Assembly: GCA_030549495.1 (NCBI GenBank)
Contig: JAUIRK010000894.1
Coordinates: 1-64,000 of the forward strand
Length of the DNA stretch: 64,000 bases
Reading direction: 5' to 3'
From: Nectonema munidae
Lineage: Eukaryota; Nematomorpha; Nectonematoida; Nectonematidae
The translations under genes were made by a program, and so were the position numbers. Position 1 is the first letter of the stretch. Every line of letters starts with the position of its first letter. The notes under the pieces are model-generated. The model saw only the letters and a program-made list of their open reading frames with translations, was not told where the DNA came from and searched no databases. This document shows positions 43,780 to 55,494 of the stretch, one piece after another.

Positions 43780-45206
43780 TTCGCTTTCCGAAAATTAAAA
43801 AACATTGAACAACTACATTCTCTTCTTATATCTGAAGTTATAGAAAATTGGGAAAAATAGTCATAGCTCATATTCTTAGATCTAAAAGCTGCTTTTGATT
43901 GTGTGAATCACTAGTTTTTATTAAATAAACTTACTAGCTATAATTTTGACCAAACAGCCGTAGATCTAATGCAAAGTTTTTTAAACAACAGAAAGTTCTC
44001 AGTTTTTTCTAATGAAAATTTCTCAGATATATATTCTTGTGGTTCTGTGGGAGTACTGCAAGGGTCTTCTTTGGACCCCTTTTGTTTATTGTATACATAA
44101 ATGAAATATTAAATGTCATTAACAAAGATATATGTAGAGCATTAACGTTTGCTGATGACATAGTTCTTGTATTTAAAGTTGAAGATTTTTCCAGTTTGGA
44201 AAGAATTAATGAGAGACTTTCCTTTGTAAATAAGTCGTTTATCAGCAATAAATTGTTTGTTAATTATGATAAATCTAAATGCATGCTGCTTTCAGCTTCT
44301 GTCTTTAATGTAAGAAGTGGCAATCATATTATCGAGATGTTGGAGAATTTTAACTTGTTAGGCATTATAATTGATGATAAACTAGTTTGGAATGCACAAA
44401 TTGACTCAGTATGAAATAAGTTGAATTTTCTGTTTAGAAGTTGGAATCATCTTCCTGTAAAAATTAAAACCATGGCTTATAAAGATTTAGTTTTACCTGT
44501 TTTTAACTATTCCCTGGTTAATTGGGCGCGCGTAAAACTTGACAGAATACTAAGATTCAAAACAAAATCTTAAGATCAGCTTTAAATCTGAAGTATAATG
44601 AGCATACGAGCCCGCATTTCTATTTGATTAATGTTTTAAAAAATACAAGAGCTCTCTCTAAACTCTTTATACTGAAAAAATATTTCTTCAAATATATTAC
44701 TGAGCTAGAAGGTTGATGCAATCAGAATTACAAACAAGATAGTCCTGAAGTTTGAACGAAGAGTGCGAGAATGGGTGTGTGAGTGTGATAGTCAGGGGTT
44801 CGATTCGAGAGGAAGGGGGGTGTGATTTCAATATTTTTCTCAATTATATGTCTTTTTTATAGTATTTATTAGATATAAATATATATACATTTTATATACA
44901 TCTCAATGTCACTTTTTTGATATATTTGGAGTATTATAAGTAATTACATATAATAGCATATACCCTATCTATTTTTTATTCAATGTACATCGCAATTTTT
45001 AAAAAAAAAAGAAATATCACTCAAATTAGTATATTTTTTAAATTAAATATATGCATACAAACGGTTACACACGTTAGCGTCTTTAATTATAGTCTTTGTG
45101 TGGACCTATCTATGATGATAATTTTTATTTCATGTAAAATTGCTATGAATCTTTGTTTATGTATTTATCTTTTTGAATGTCAATAAATTTTCTTTCTTTC
45201 TTTCAA
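43780..45206 (+). pseudogene. LINE reverse transcriptase fragment, 5'-truncated
   Basis: QFAFRKLKNIEQLHSL (43790), FLDLKAAFDCVNH (43875), VGVLQGSSLDPF (44050), ALTFADDIVLVFK (44140; the FADD catalytic box), NKLFVNYDKSKCMLLS (44250), then the post-RT region with LPVKIKTMAYKDLVLPVFNY and LNLKYNEHTSPHFYL (about 44590). Several stops and shifts break it. The 3' end is ATGTCAATAAATTTTC followed by (TTTC)n at 45180-45205. A B-box-like GGGTTCGATTCGAG at 44798 may mark a short insertion. It is probably related to the fragment at 37.2 kb. Confidence 0.85.
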
Positions 45207-45457
45207 AGTTTGCTTTTTTTATCTATTTTTTGTACATGTACAATTTATAAATAATATTTTTTTATCTTTAGTTTCAATCAATTTACCCGCTTTTCTCTTC
45301 TATTCTCTTTATTCAGTTCTTCACTTTTAAACGCTCTATCATATACACAGATAAATTCAGATTTGTTCTGTAACAATACGTGTTTAAAGTCTATCAATTC
45401 CCAACAATGTAAAATATTAATTAATTTTTACTTCAACATATTTTTTTTTGAACCTAG

Positions 45458-47132
45458 GCCCAAAGCTGCAATTTTGGAAAGACAAAGAAATATTATAACT
45501 ACGGAAACGTTCTTATGCACTAAAACCAACGAACAGAGATCAACTTTTAAAAAATTAACAAAAAAGTTTCATATTACTTATTGCAAAAATAAAAAATTGA
45601 AAGGAAACAGAGTACTAGCAAAAAATAAGATAAACGTTAAGCTTCGATTTCCAAACTCCTTGAGGTGAGTTTTCTAATATTTATTATAATATATAAATCA
45701 TTTATATAATTTGCATATATATGTGAAGTTTTTTATTTAATAAATTTCTATTTTCAGATATAATGATGATTTCTATTCCCCAAGCAAGGAAAATATTCCG
45801 ATGTTAAGAGCTAAAGTGTCTGCCTCTACTTTTAAAATTAGAGGCACAAATTTCGACGGTTTGAAAATTTTTCCCGGTGAACATGATGGTTACTCCTTGA
45901 TTTTGTTTTCTGACATCCAATCGATTGAGAAGTTTGATTCTTCGCTTATAGAACAAATACAAAGCGATCAATCAGAAATTAAAGAAATCATTCTAGAAAT
46001 GCCTGTTGTTAAAATTACCTCATCTCCCTCCATTAGAAAAAGAGTAGGAGACTTATTTGATGAGGATCGGAAAGTGTAAGAAATTTAGCATAATACTTTC
46101 ACGTATTTTAGTGGTAAAAAATCTGAAGATATTACAATTTCACACTGATCTCCAAATCCTTATTATGTTCGGTTAGTATTAAATTGTGTTTAGATTAAGT
46201 AATTTCGAATAGAATTCAAGTTAAATAATGTTGGGAAGCATGCTGTAAAAGCTTCATTTCGAGTTAATATTTCAAAAGCCAAACGTAAACCGTTCAATAC
46301 ATCAAAGTATTTCATTTTGTTTTACAGTAACTAAATGCATCATAGGATATACCAAGATTTGAAAACTTACAAACCTATCTTCATCACTACATATTAGTTT
46401 AATAATAATAATGATTAGTCAAAAAATGATGGAACATTTATAATATGCTCGTTTGCTTTTTGATTAGGCTGTCCAGACATGCCAGGCTGACCAGTCACTA
46501 CCATTCTATTCACATTTATTAAACGGCCATTCTTAATAAATGCCCTAACTTATATTTAGCAAAATAATATCTTTATACTTTAATTTAAAATTAAAAATTA
46601 ATTAGGAATGTGGGAAGCTTTATACTAAAGCGTAGAAGGCCCAAAATTTAAGTTTCTTTATGAGAAAAATGCGAAAAAAAAATTAAACTTTTGACACGTA
46701 TTGAAAAAAGTATGTTATAATAATATTATAAAACTTGTTTTGCGTTTACCTTCAACTTACTTGGCTTTGAAAATTGTAGTTTTTTGAAGAGATGCTGCGT
46801 TTTTATCACAATAAAAATATGGTAAGCAAACATACTTAAATTTTTTTATTAAACTCTGTGTTGATTGAAGTTTTGGTATTTGTGAGTTTGCAAAATATGT
46901 GTTACCACTTGAAAATTTTACTCTTAACAGAAACGCGAAAGTCAAAAAAGATTTTGAAGGAATAGAAGACATTCAACAAGAAATCTCTTTCGATATAACT
47001 AACAGTGGATCTCATAGTAAAATTTCTAGTTCTTCACAAGTCGTTACTTTCAACAAACCATTCATCTATTTACTTCAAAAAAATAAAGGTGTTATATTAA
47101 TCGGAAGATTTTATGGCGTGCAAGAAAATTAA
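45458..47132 (+). CDS. Serpin-like protein, last three exons
   Basis: Exons 45458-45664, 45758-46075 and 46931-47132, with consistent phase 2 at both junctions (AG|GTGAGT, TTTTCAG|A; GT|GTAAGA, CTTAACAG|A). The protein segment reads NKINVKLRFPNSLRYNDDFY, then MLRAKVSASTF, LKIFPGEHDGYSLILF, ILEMPVVKITSS, RVGDLFDED and, at the end, FNKPFIYLLQKNKGVILIGR-FYG. These follow serpin order: strand 3A/4C, the ELPY.G..YSM..ILP segment, PKFKI...DLFD, and the C-terminal FNADHPFLF-type block. The reactive loop would lie in the short, serine-rich DITNSGSHSKISSSSQ stretch, too short and atypical for a clear inhibitory hinge. The N-terminal half was not found upstream, where a LINE occupies the DNA. Confidence 0.65.
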
Positions 47133-47389
47133 TCATTAAATCTCTTTTTTCAATAAATTTTATCATAATAATTATTTTTTTTTAATTTAATTACCTAGCC
47201 CAATTTAATTCCAAAACTTTCGGTTTACATAGTATGACTATTATAGAAGCATTAACTATAACCGTATTCTAGGAATTAAAAACTATCTCAAATACAAAAG
47301 GCAATAAGTAATAAATATGGTTGGTTGGTTAGTTGTGTGAATATCAAAATATTTTCAGCCTAGATACCCGCATTGAGATAGAGGATAAA

Positions 47390-48220
47390 ACCCGACATTT
47401 TAAGAGCCGAAAGCATTATGGATCTTATTTACTTTCTTTTTTCCTGTCTAACCTCATAAGTGTTTTCAGTAGAGCAAAATTCGATTATTTATTGAAAAGA
47501 AAAAATATTTTGCCATTTAAAATAAGCTAGTGGAAGGAAAATTTCCAAACAAAACAAGATTTTTTCGAAAACTATTAAATTCCAATATTTACTTATTTAA
47601 ATATCATAAGCACGTGTTAGGAGTAAAATGGAATATGATATTTTTTGAAGGAAAACAAAGATGAAGTAAACTTGGCAAGCGCACCTTTCAATGCAAGAAA
47701 TCATTTTCTTTCTCTCATGCATAGGCCGTTTATAACTAGAAAAGAGTAGATATCTTGTCCAGGCTGGCCCATCTATGAGCGTGACTTACATTTGTTTACT
47801 TTCAAATCACGTTTCATGTGTTTGCATGCACAAACTAGATTTCTAACATATTACTTGCATAAATTTGTCTAGACACATTTCCTGAACAGCACTCACTAAG
47901 AAGTGAATCATCACATTTATCCGGGAGTGACTTTTTACCGAAATATAGCGAAATCCTCCAAAAACCTACAGAAATCTTTCAAAATTTATCAAAATTCATA
48001 GAAATCCACCTAAATTCACCGAAATCTAAAGAATTCCCCTAAGAAAATCTACTAAATTTTACCGGAATCCACCAAAAATCTACTGAAATCAACCGAAATT
48101 TACCAAAATCTTTCAAAATTCATAGAAATCTGCAGAATTCTCCCAAAACCATCTACTAAAATCTATCATCCGCTGAATTTTACTAAAATTCTTCAAAATT
48201 AGACAATATATAGAAGGATT
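47390..48220. repeat. Repeat block with minisatellite locus 2
   Basis: 47418-47510 and 47605-47680 are reverse complements of 40205-40290 and 39485-39560 (for example ACCTCATAAGTGTTTTCAGT against ACTGAAAACACTTATGAGGT). 47935-48210 is an array of 11-12 bp units such as GAAATCCTCCAA, AAACCTACAGAA and GAAATCTACCAA, the same family as at 39.35 and 49.73 kb. The serpin exons lie between these dispersed copies. Confidence 0.65.
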
Positions 48221-48900
48221 ACATACAAAAAAATCATTTTGAACTACTATGAAGACATAAAGCAAGCATACTACCAGAAAATTCCAGCACCCACTCTGAG
48301 TAGTGTATTTCTGTCTCGCAAATTCAAATTAATAATCGTATATATTATAAAACTAATATATCTTATGAGGACCACACTTTTCTCAACTCCATTCTTCAAC
48401 CGTTTACTAAAAAGTATTTTGTTTCAAAATATTAACTTTACTCCTTCTTCTGATAACAAAAACTACTGTGATTGCAGACAACTTTCTTTATTTTTAGATC
48501 AGTAAAAAAGTCAATTTTCGTTTATATCTTGGTATTTTAACTCACACTCATCTTATTTCATGTGTAATTTACTACTTCTTTGTTCATTTAATTAAATAGT
48601 ACTTATGTATACTTACAAGCCATCATCACTTTTTTTAACTTAAACTGCTATTGTATACATATAATATATCGTCATCTCTTGTAAAATGTTGATTTCTTCA
48701 AACAAAGTATTTCTCTCGTTCTCTCCCTCTGAATAAAATCTCTAAAAATTGCGCTAAGACACTTTTTGAGAAAAGTCATCTAATAACTTGCACACGACAT
48801 ATCAAGCAAAATTTCCAAAGATATCCTTTAGACAATTTAAAATGTCCATTGAAAGAAGCAAAATTTTTAATTCAGTTTTTGATTCGCAAAGTATACTAAG

Positions 48901-49700
48901 TCCAAATGATATTTGCTACACATGAATCCTATGCCGATAAATACCTACAACGTTTTGGAAGCAACAAATTTCTTCAAAATTTGAAATTATTAAAACATTT
49001 GCTCAAGAAAACTACTAATTGCAAACTCGTAGATGTCTCTTCATTAATTGAAAAAATATATGATGAAATTTTTGAAATACTTGATAGAAGTTTCAAAAAA
49101 TTTCATGTAAACCCAGCTAAATGGATAGAGAAAATTGATGAGCAAAAAATAAACCACTTGAAATTCAAAGTTGCAAAGAAGAACGAGGGTTCTTTGTATA
49201 TTTTTTTCAGAGAATTTTGAAACTCACATAAAAACTTCTTTTCAAAAAGGCAAAAAATCTTTAGAGAACACAATTTTTAAATTTTCACAATAACATTTTA
49301 ACTTTTGTATTGTTCATGTTTTCTAAAAAGTGTGTCATTTTTAATTTTGCATACTGATAAGCTCTTAACAATATTACATTATTTCAAGCTTTTTTTGTGA
49401 AAATGATCTGTTTTCACCTTTTTTAAGTTTCTTAGATATATTTAGCAAAGTATTCAAAAAACTGAAATAGTTTCACTTTTTTAAATGGCAATTAAGTTTG
49501 AAAGACATACAATAATTGAATATTTTCAAGTTTATAGAAAATTTCTATTGTTTTTGAATTTTCAATCGGAAAATAACTCTCGAAAGAAAAAAAAATTATT
49601 CAAAGTTTGGGTACCTAATAATCGAGCCTTCTATTCAGAAGTCACATCTGAAAAACTTTTGAATACCAACTTATTCAAAGTTTTCTATGCAATTGATTAA
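48901..49700 (+). pseudogene. Possible second serpin fragment
   Basis: Two open stretches. 48906-49220 reads ESYADKYLQRFGSNKFLQNL, then NCKLVDVSS and WIEKIDEQKIN, resembling the serpin run (ANRLY...FL..+...VDF...INKWVEE.T..KI). 49485-49700 contains LFKVWVPNNRAFYSEV, resembling (YFKG.W..PF....FY). The order is right and the two flank what would be one intron. The acceptor before 48901 is poor and both stretches run into stops, so this may be a broken tandem duplicate of the gene at 45.5 kb, or chance. Confidence 0.3.
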
Positions 49701-49724
49701 GATTTGTATAAATTCAGAGATCTT

Positions 49725-49890
49725 TTTATATTTTGGAAGATTTCTGTGGATGTAGGTAGATTTTAGTAGATAGTTGTCGAGGAATTCTGTAGATTTCGAT
49801 AAATTTTGGGAGATTTTTGTGTATTTTGAAAGAATTCGGTAGATTTTTGGAGGATTTCGGCAGAATTTAGTAGATTTCGTAAAAAAAGTC
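49725..49890 (-). repeat. Minisatellite locus 3, reversed
   Basis: Units such as GTAGATTTTAGTAGATA and TTTTGGAGGATTTCG are the reverse complement of the arrays at 39.35 and 47.94 kb. Together they show a dispersed family, possibly the internal repeat of a non-autonomous transposon. Confidence 0.6.
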
Positions 49891-50099
49891 ATACCCTTTC
49901 TTCCCTACTTTACTAAATTATGATGGAAAACCAATAAATATCATTCTAAACCACATTTTATAAAAAATAAATTAACTAGGGATCTAGATTTACAACCGCG
50001 CCCGTCTCTAGTTCAGAATACTGAAATCTAAAGAATAAAATGAAAGAACATTTGCTTCAGCAGAGATGAAAATGTTAAGAATAATAATTTTTGATTCTA

Positions 50100-51561
50100 C
50101 ATTAGATATTTCGCTCCACGATCAGTGTTCTGTGTCTGTGCGATTTGTATCCAAGAGCGGTCCATGCACAGGAGCATTTTTTGCCCTTTTGTGAATTGAA
50201 ATGTACAAACGCGGAATCATATTACAATGCGAAGTCCTTTTTCAAAATTTCTCATTGAACGCTCAAAATATTAAGGGTCAAGCTTACGATGGAACTTTGA
50301 GTACGCGATATTTCAGCCACATTCGAGCTGTAGAAGCTACTATTCATAACTTACCGGAAATAATTAGGGCTCTCGAAAGGTTAATTAATGGGGATGTTAG
50401 CAATATTGCAGGAAAAGTGTTAGACGAAGCTAGAGGTTTATTTCAGAATATTAGTAAATTTGAGTTTGTTTCAAAAAATGCATTCTGTCTCGCAATATTT
50501 GCAAAAGGAAGCTATTGATTCATACTCTGCAGACTTGATGATTGAAAAGATAGTGGAAGAAATTTAAAATATTCGCTCAAACAAATTTTTTGATCAAACT
50601 ATATCAGAAGCTAAGAGTCTTGCTGAAGAGTGTGAAATTGAAGCAGGGTTTGCAGAAGAAAAACGAAAGAGGAAAAAGAAACGTTTTTATGACAAAAATG
50701 CAATTGACGGACTTCACGAGACAAGATTTCAGTATTTCAAAAGAACGGTTTATTTCACTATTTTGGAAAAAAAATATTATAAGTTTTAAAGAGGCTTTTT
50801 ATGATTTACATATTTTAGTAAACGATTTTCCATGCTTGATACCATCGCACTTTGACGACGATGAGACATGCAATAGAAAAAAATTGATAATCTTGCCAAG
50901 TTCTACAAGGGTGACGTTGAAAGTGAATTTATTTTGGACGAGTACTTATCATTCAAAGATTTCTATAAAGAAGTGTGTTTACATAAGTCTTTATCAAGTT
51001 CTAAAAATTGTTTCTTTTATGATTTCCAACGACTTAGATAGAGCTTATCCAAATATATTTGCATTAGACAAAATATTTATTACCATTCCAGTGAGCTCAG
51101 CTCAAGCCAAGCGAACTTTTAGTAGGTTGAAGTTGATAAAGAATGATATGCGGGTGAAGAGCGTTTGAATGCTCTAGCTGTGATTTTTATAGAAAGAGAA
51201 CTGCCTGAAAAATTGATTTCAGTGTTGCCATTGAAAAGTTTCCCAACATGAAGCAACGTAAATTTGAACTTTGATACTTACTATTCGTGATAGAATAGAT
51301 AAACTTTAAGTGAGAAAAAATTTTTTATAATTTTTTTTTGTAAATAAATGTTTTTTTACGTTTTTGTTTATGTCATCATTCTATCTTTTTTATTATTCAG
51401 TTACAAACATGGAAAATCGATATTTGGGTGCGTTAAAAAATAAGATCAATTTTTATGCTTGTAAAGACGTAATTTCTGTTGCATATAATTAAATTGACCT
51501 ATAAATTTGTTGGGCGCAAATAGAGTCCCCCCCCCATGGGTTCAAAACCTATTTACACCAC
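50100..51561 (+). pseudogene. hAT transposase relic (ZMYM1/DUF4371-like)
   Basis: In order: QCSVSVRFVSKSG (50125), GQAYDGTLST (50278), HIRAVEATIHNLPEIIRAL (50320), LMIEKIVEEI (50537), KGDVESELFLDEYLSFKDF (about 50910) and the dimerisation domain IFALDKIFITIPVSSAQAKR then TFSRLKLIKNDMR (51055-51155). GEERLNALAV follows after a shift. Multiple stops and frame changes are present. The probable 3' terminus is near 51561, where CCTATTTACACCACTAA follows a C-run and GGGCGCAAATAGAG, a pattern seen at hAT ends. It belongs to the same broad group as the N-terminal piece at 36.5 kb. Confidence 0.85.
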
Positions 51562-54500
51562 TAATTTGGACTTGAATCCAAAATTTACCACATTTTTATA
51601 TATTACTGATGTATAGTGAAAAAAAACATCCACGATATTCACTAGTAGGAAAAACCTATTTGAAACATGAAATTAAAAAGAACTATAATCGTGTAAAAAA
51701 TATTACTTTTCTGGCTGCATTCTTTATTGATATTTCAAAATCACCATTTATATATATTCAATTTTTTCAAATCCAGTTTCCTTTAAATATTCTAAAAATT
51801 TCCTAAAAGCTAACTTTTTAAGTAATACAAAATCTTACAGATAAGAACATTCTTTTTTATCTGGAAAACGGCTTTATAAAATGGGTATTGGCACTCCTGG
51901 ATAAAAGATGGGAAGGTTGAAAATTTGAGTTAAGCCTGAAGAAGACCTTTAAAAAGTTTCATCTACAAAGATTTCGTTTATGGTTGAGACGAAACAGTAT
52001 CTAAGAGCATTTATTTTAAAAATTAGTAATATATAAAATCAAGAATTATTTACCGTAATACAATACCAGAAAAACAAAGGAGTCTTTTATTAGGTCTCAG
52101 CATTACGTCTAATCTTAGAAAATCTCTGCACAATCTAATTTTAATAAATCTTGAGGTATATCAAAATCTATACAACTTGGGTTGTTTTTTTTCTTCCTCT
52201 CTTCATTCTTATCAATCTTTTGATGCTGCCAATATTTACTGTATTGATAATATCGCTATTCAAAAAATACTTTTATAAAAAATATGTGGACGCTTTAAAA
52301 AAACTTTAAATTACCGATATACCTTATGTGTTGGTGTGAAAGATTTAAAGTTTGAATCTTCTTCTTTGACTTTTTTGATAAAATTTTTCCGTATTTCATT
52401 CGCTTCATGATTGTGTTCAATTTCCTTTTTTTAAAACTGAAAAATTGTCAATACTATCTTTCACATATACAATTTTAGCTTAAATACATGTCAAACAAAA
52501 AGACATATTGAGAAAATATATTTCATCTTTTTTCTTACCTTTACACTTTTTACTTGTTTGTAGAGTAGAAAAAAAAGTTTTTGTTGTTTTGGCTATAACA
52601 TTTTTCAAATAAAAAAATAACCCCCAATAATTTGAATCAACAGATGTAAAAAAATATTGAAAACTAAAATAAGAATCTTAGTAATCCTATTAATATTGAA
52701 GGAATAAAATAGGTAGGAAAATAATCGTGGATTTCCTTACCTTCTACAATGAAGAAATGATATCAACTGAGAGAAGGAAGGCAATCCCCAATTTTCTGAA
52801 CTTCTACAATGAAGAAATGATATCAACTGAGAGAAAGAAGCTAATCCCAAAATTCCTACTCTTCCTCATGTGCTTTCATTTGTTTTGCTGGCTGCAAATG
52901 GGTATGCTGTAGAAAACGGTTTTTCCCATTATCCGGCCCCAAACCCACAATAAAAAAAATGAGCACAACAGCTTTGAAATTTTTAAAGCCCGCAATTTTA
53001 AATGTAAGCCCTGAACCACTCGACAACACATAGAACTCTTTCTTTTTGATAACGAATATAATTTTTTAAATGATACTGTTATTATACAATAATGCATAAA
53101 AATAGAAAGTATAGGAAAATTCCTTCGATATAATGCACTTTATCAATAAAGCTGTCGAGCTTAGCATAGAATTACATCCTATTCCATTTTGCGAAAAAAT
53201 AAATGCATTAATCTAAAATAAGTTTAAAAGATTCGGGTGTTAAAGACTCCTGAAAGCTAACCATTAAATCTCTGTCACAACTGAATGTATGTAAAATAAC
53301 TAACCAAGCACTATCCAATATCTATCTACACAATTAACTGTCTGAAAGCTAACTAACCAACTTACCTCTGCCTGTGGTTAATAACCGATTAATTAACAGT
53401 AACTGAGTAATTAAATAACCTCTCTTACTAACCAACCTCTAAGAAATTGAAAAATTATTAACAGGAAACTTTGAAAACTTTATTTATCCAAACATTTTCG
53501 ATACGAATGTCTTTTTCAAGGATATATAAAAATATAAATGGAAAGCTTGAAATAAATAAAAAAAAAACAAAAAAAACTTAAATAAAAAAAAAAGAATAAA
53601 GTTTTCAAAGTGTCATGTTAATAATATTTCAATTTATAAATTCAAAGGGTTATGATGAATAAATCATAATCCCCCCCCCCCCCGTACTAGTTTCGGTCAC
53701 AAATAAAAATCGCTTTTCTCATAAAGATACTTGGATAAGATAAAATTTCTTAGATTCATATGTTTACTCTTTACACGTGAAAATTTTTTAAATTACCCGC
53801 ACCGGGTAATGCGAACCACTAGACTAGATTGAATTTTAATTGGGCAAAGATACATTTGGCCAATGATCGCTAGGCAAGCAAATCTTTACTGTCTAATGTC
53901 CGGTTTACATTTGCTTTGAGAAACGATACATCAAGGCATGTTCAGAATAGTCCTAGGAGGAAGGGTGAATCCTTTCATCACAAGAGATTTATATATGCAA
54001 GTTTTTCTTTGAAAACACAAATGTCATATTTTTTTACGTACAGCAAAAACTTCATGGAAATGAATAATAATGATGATGAGATGATGATGATGATGTTGAG
54101 ATGATGATGATGACTATTATGATAGGCAAAAATATTGTTCGCATTCCTCATAATATGTATGAATTTGTTAAAATGAAAAACACAATCTTCAGAAGAAGTA
54201 TTTTTGTTTGAAATCTTTCCGAATACATGAATTAATCATATGGTTGTGGGCTGGAAAGAAGAGAGTAAACAAGAAGGAGCTTAGTATAAAAACGACGTTC
54301 TTTCGAAAAGCACTTGCTCATTCATTTTAAAGTCAAAATTGCAAATAAAGTAAGCCCTCAAAATCTTTTTCAGTATATAATGTAAAAGTGGAACATGCTA
54401 CATATGGAGGAGAAAACTGCATACACTTCGTTTGGGACAGTTAAATTCAAACATTTTTTTCCAAAGACACGTCTTCATCAGCCTTCACTAGGGAGTGTTT

Positions 54501-55481
54501 GTGAGTTTAAAAACTTCAATTTTTCAAATTGCAACTTGAACGAAAAAAATTGAGTTTATTAGTTTTTGATATTTTTCAATTTGATACAATTTAAACTGCT
54601 GATGTACTTGTTTATACCCTCGTTTATGGTTGTCGACGAAATCTATCTATCGAAAATATCTATCTATCTACACAGTTAAATGTAAATAAACATGAAAAAT
54701 GAAGCAGTTAAATTGAAAAAAAAAATTCAAATTAAAATGGTATATATATCAAATCACATGATACGTATAAACTGGGTTATACGTATTACTGAGTATCTAA
54801 AAATGATAAAGCACTGTCTCCCGTGTCCAATCTATTGAAGTATTGCAAGATCATATTAGTGATGATGGTATTCAGTGAAAATTAACCAATTATTATTATT
54901 ATAGCCGGTAAGAATAAGGCTTACAAATTCATCATAGTTAATCTAACTGGCAAAACCTTTGGCAAATGATTTAAAATTTACGTATATAAATACTTTTAGC
55001 ATCGCTGTGATACTACTACGTTTTGTGCAAGTTTATCATGCTTTTTTTAAAGGCACAACAAATGCATACCCATATTTTCATGTTCTCGTGCTTGCAATTA
55101 TTGTTATAATGAAATGGTTTTTGAATTTTTTCGCTTTCTTCAACAAATATTTCTGTATGCTATGTATATCTATGTGGAGTCAAAATTTTAGCGAAATTAA
55201 CGGATTAAGATTAATCGATCTGTTAAGGGATATTAGGTTATGAATTAACGAAAATACGGTTAATTGCGATCCCTCATCAATCATCATATTATTTGAAATA
55301 AATTCTTCTAATACGGTTCATATTTGATACAAAACTTTGATAAAGACTGTTTTTATGTTTAAATAATAATAAAATTAAAACTTAATTAAATTGTGAATGT
55401 TAATTTTTGTCGAGCATGATATATATGTGATTTACTTATTGTTTACCTAATTTTTAGAAAAGAATTATTTTTCGTTTTTAG
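51562..55481. other. No convincing gene; simple repeats
   Basis: Holds the 60-bp tandem duplication at 52741-52860, TAACTAACCAA-type low complexity at 53280-53450, a C-run at 53672, an (ATG)n cluster at 54066-54116 and a (TATC)n run near 54640-54665. The 94-codon frame at 54959-55243 is hydrophobic and unmatched. Confidence 0.4.
52741..52860 (+). repeat. 60-bp tandem duplication, two units
   Basis: CTTCTACAATGAAGAAATGA starts at 52741 and again at 52801. The two 60-bp units differ at only a few positions near their 3' ends. The period keeps frame (FYNEEMISTERRKAIPNFLN, then FYNEEMISTERKKLIPKFL). The surrounding frame is only 61 codons and has no splice support, so coding status is uncertain. 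Confidence 0.85.
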
Positions 55482-55494
55482 GCAAAAGAGTAGT

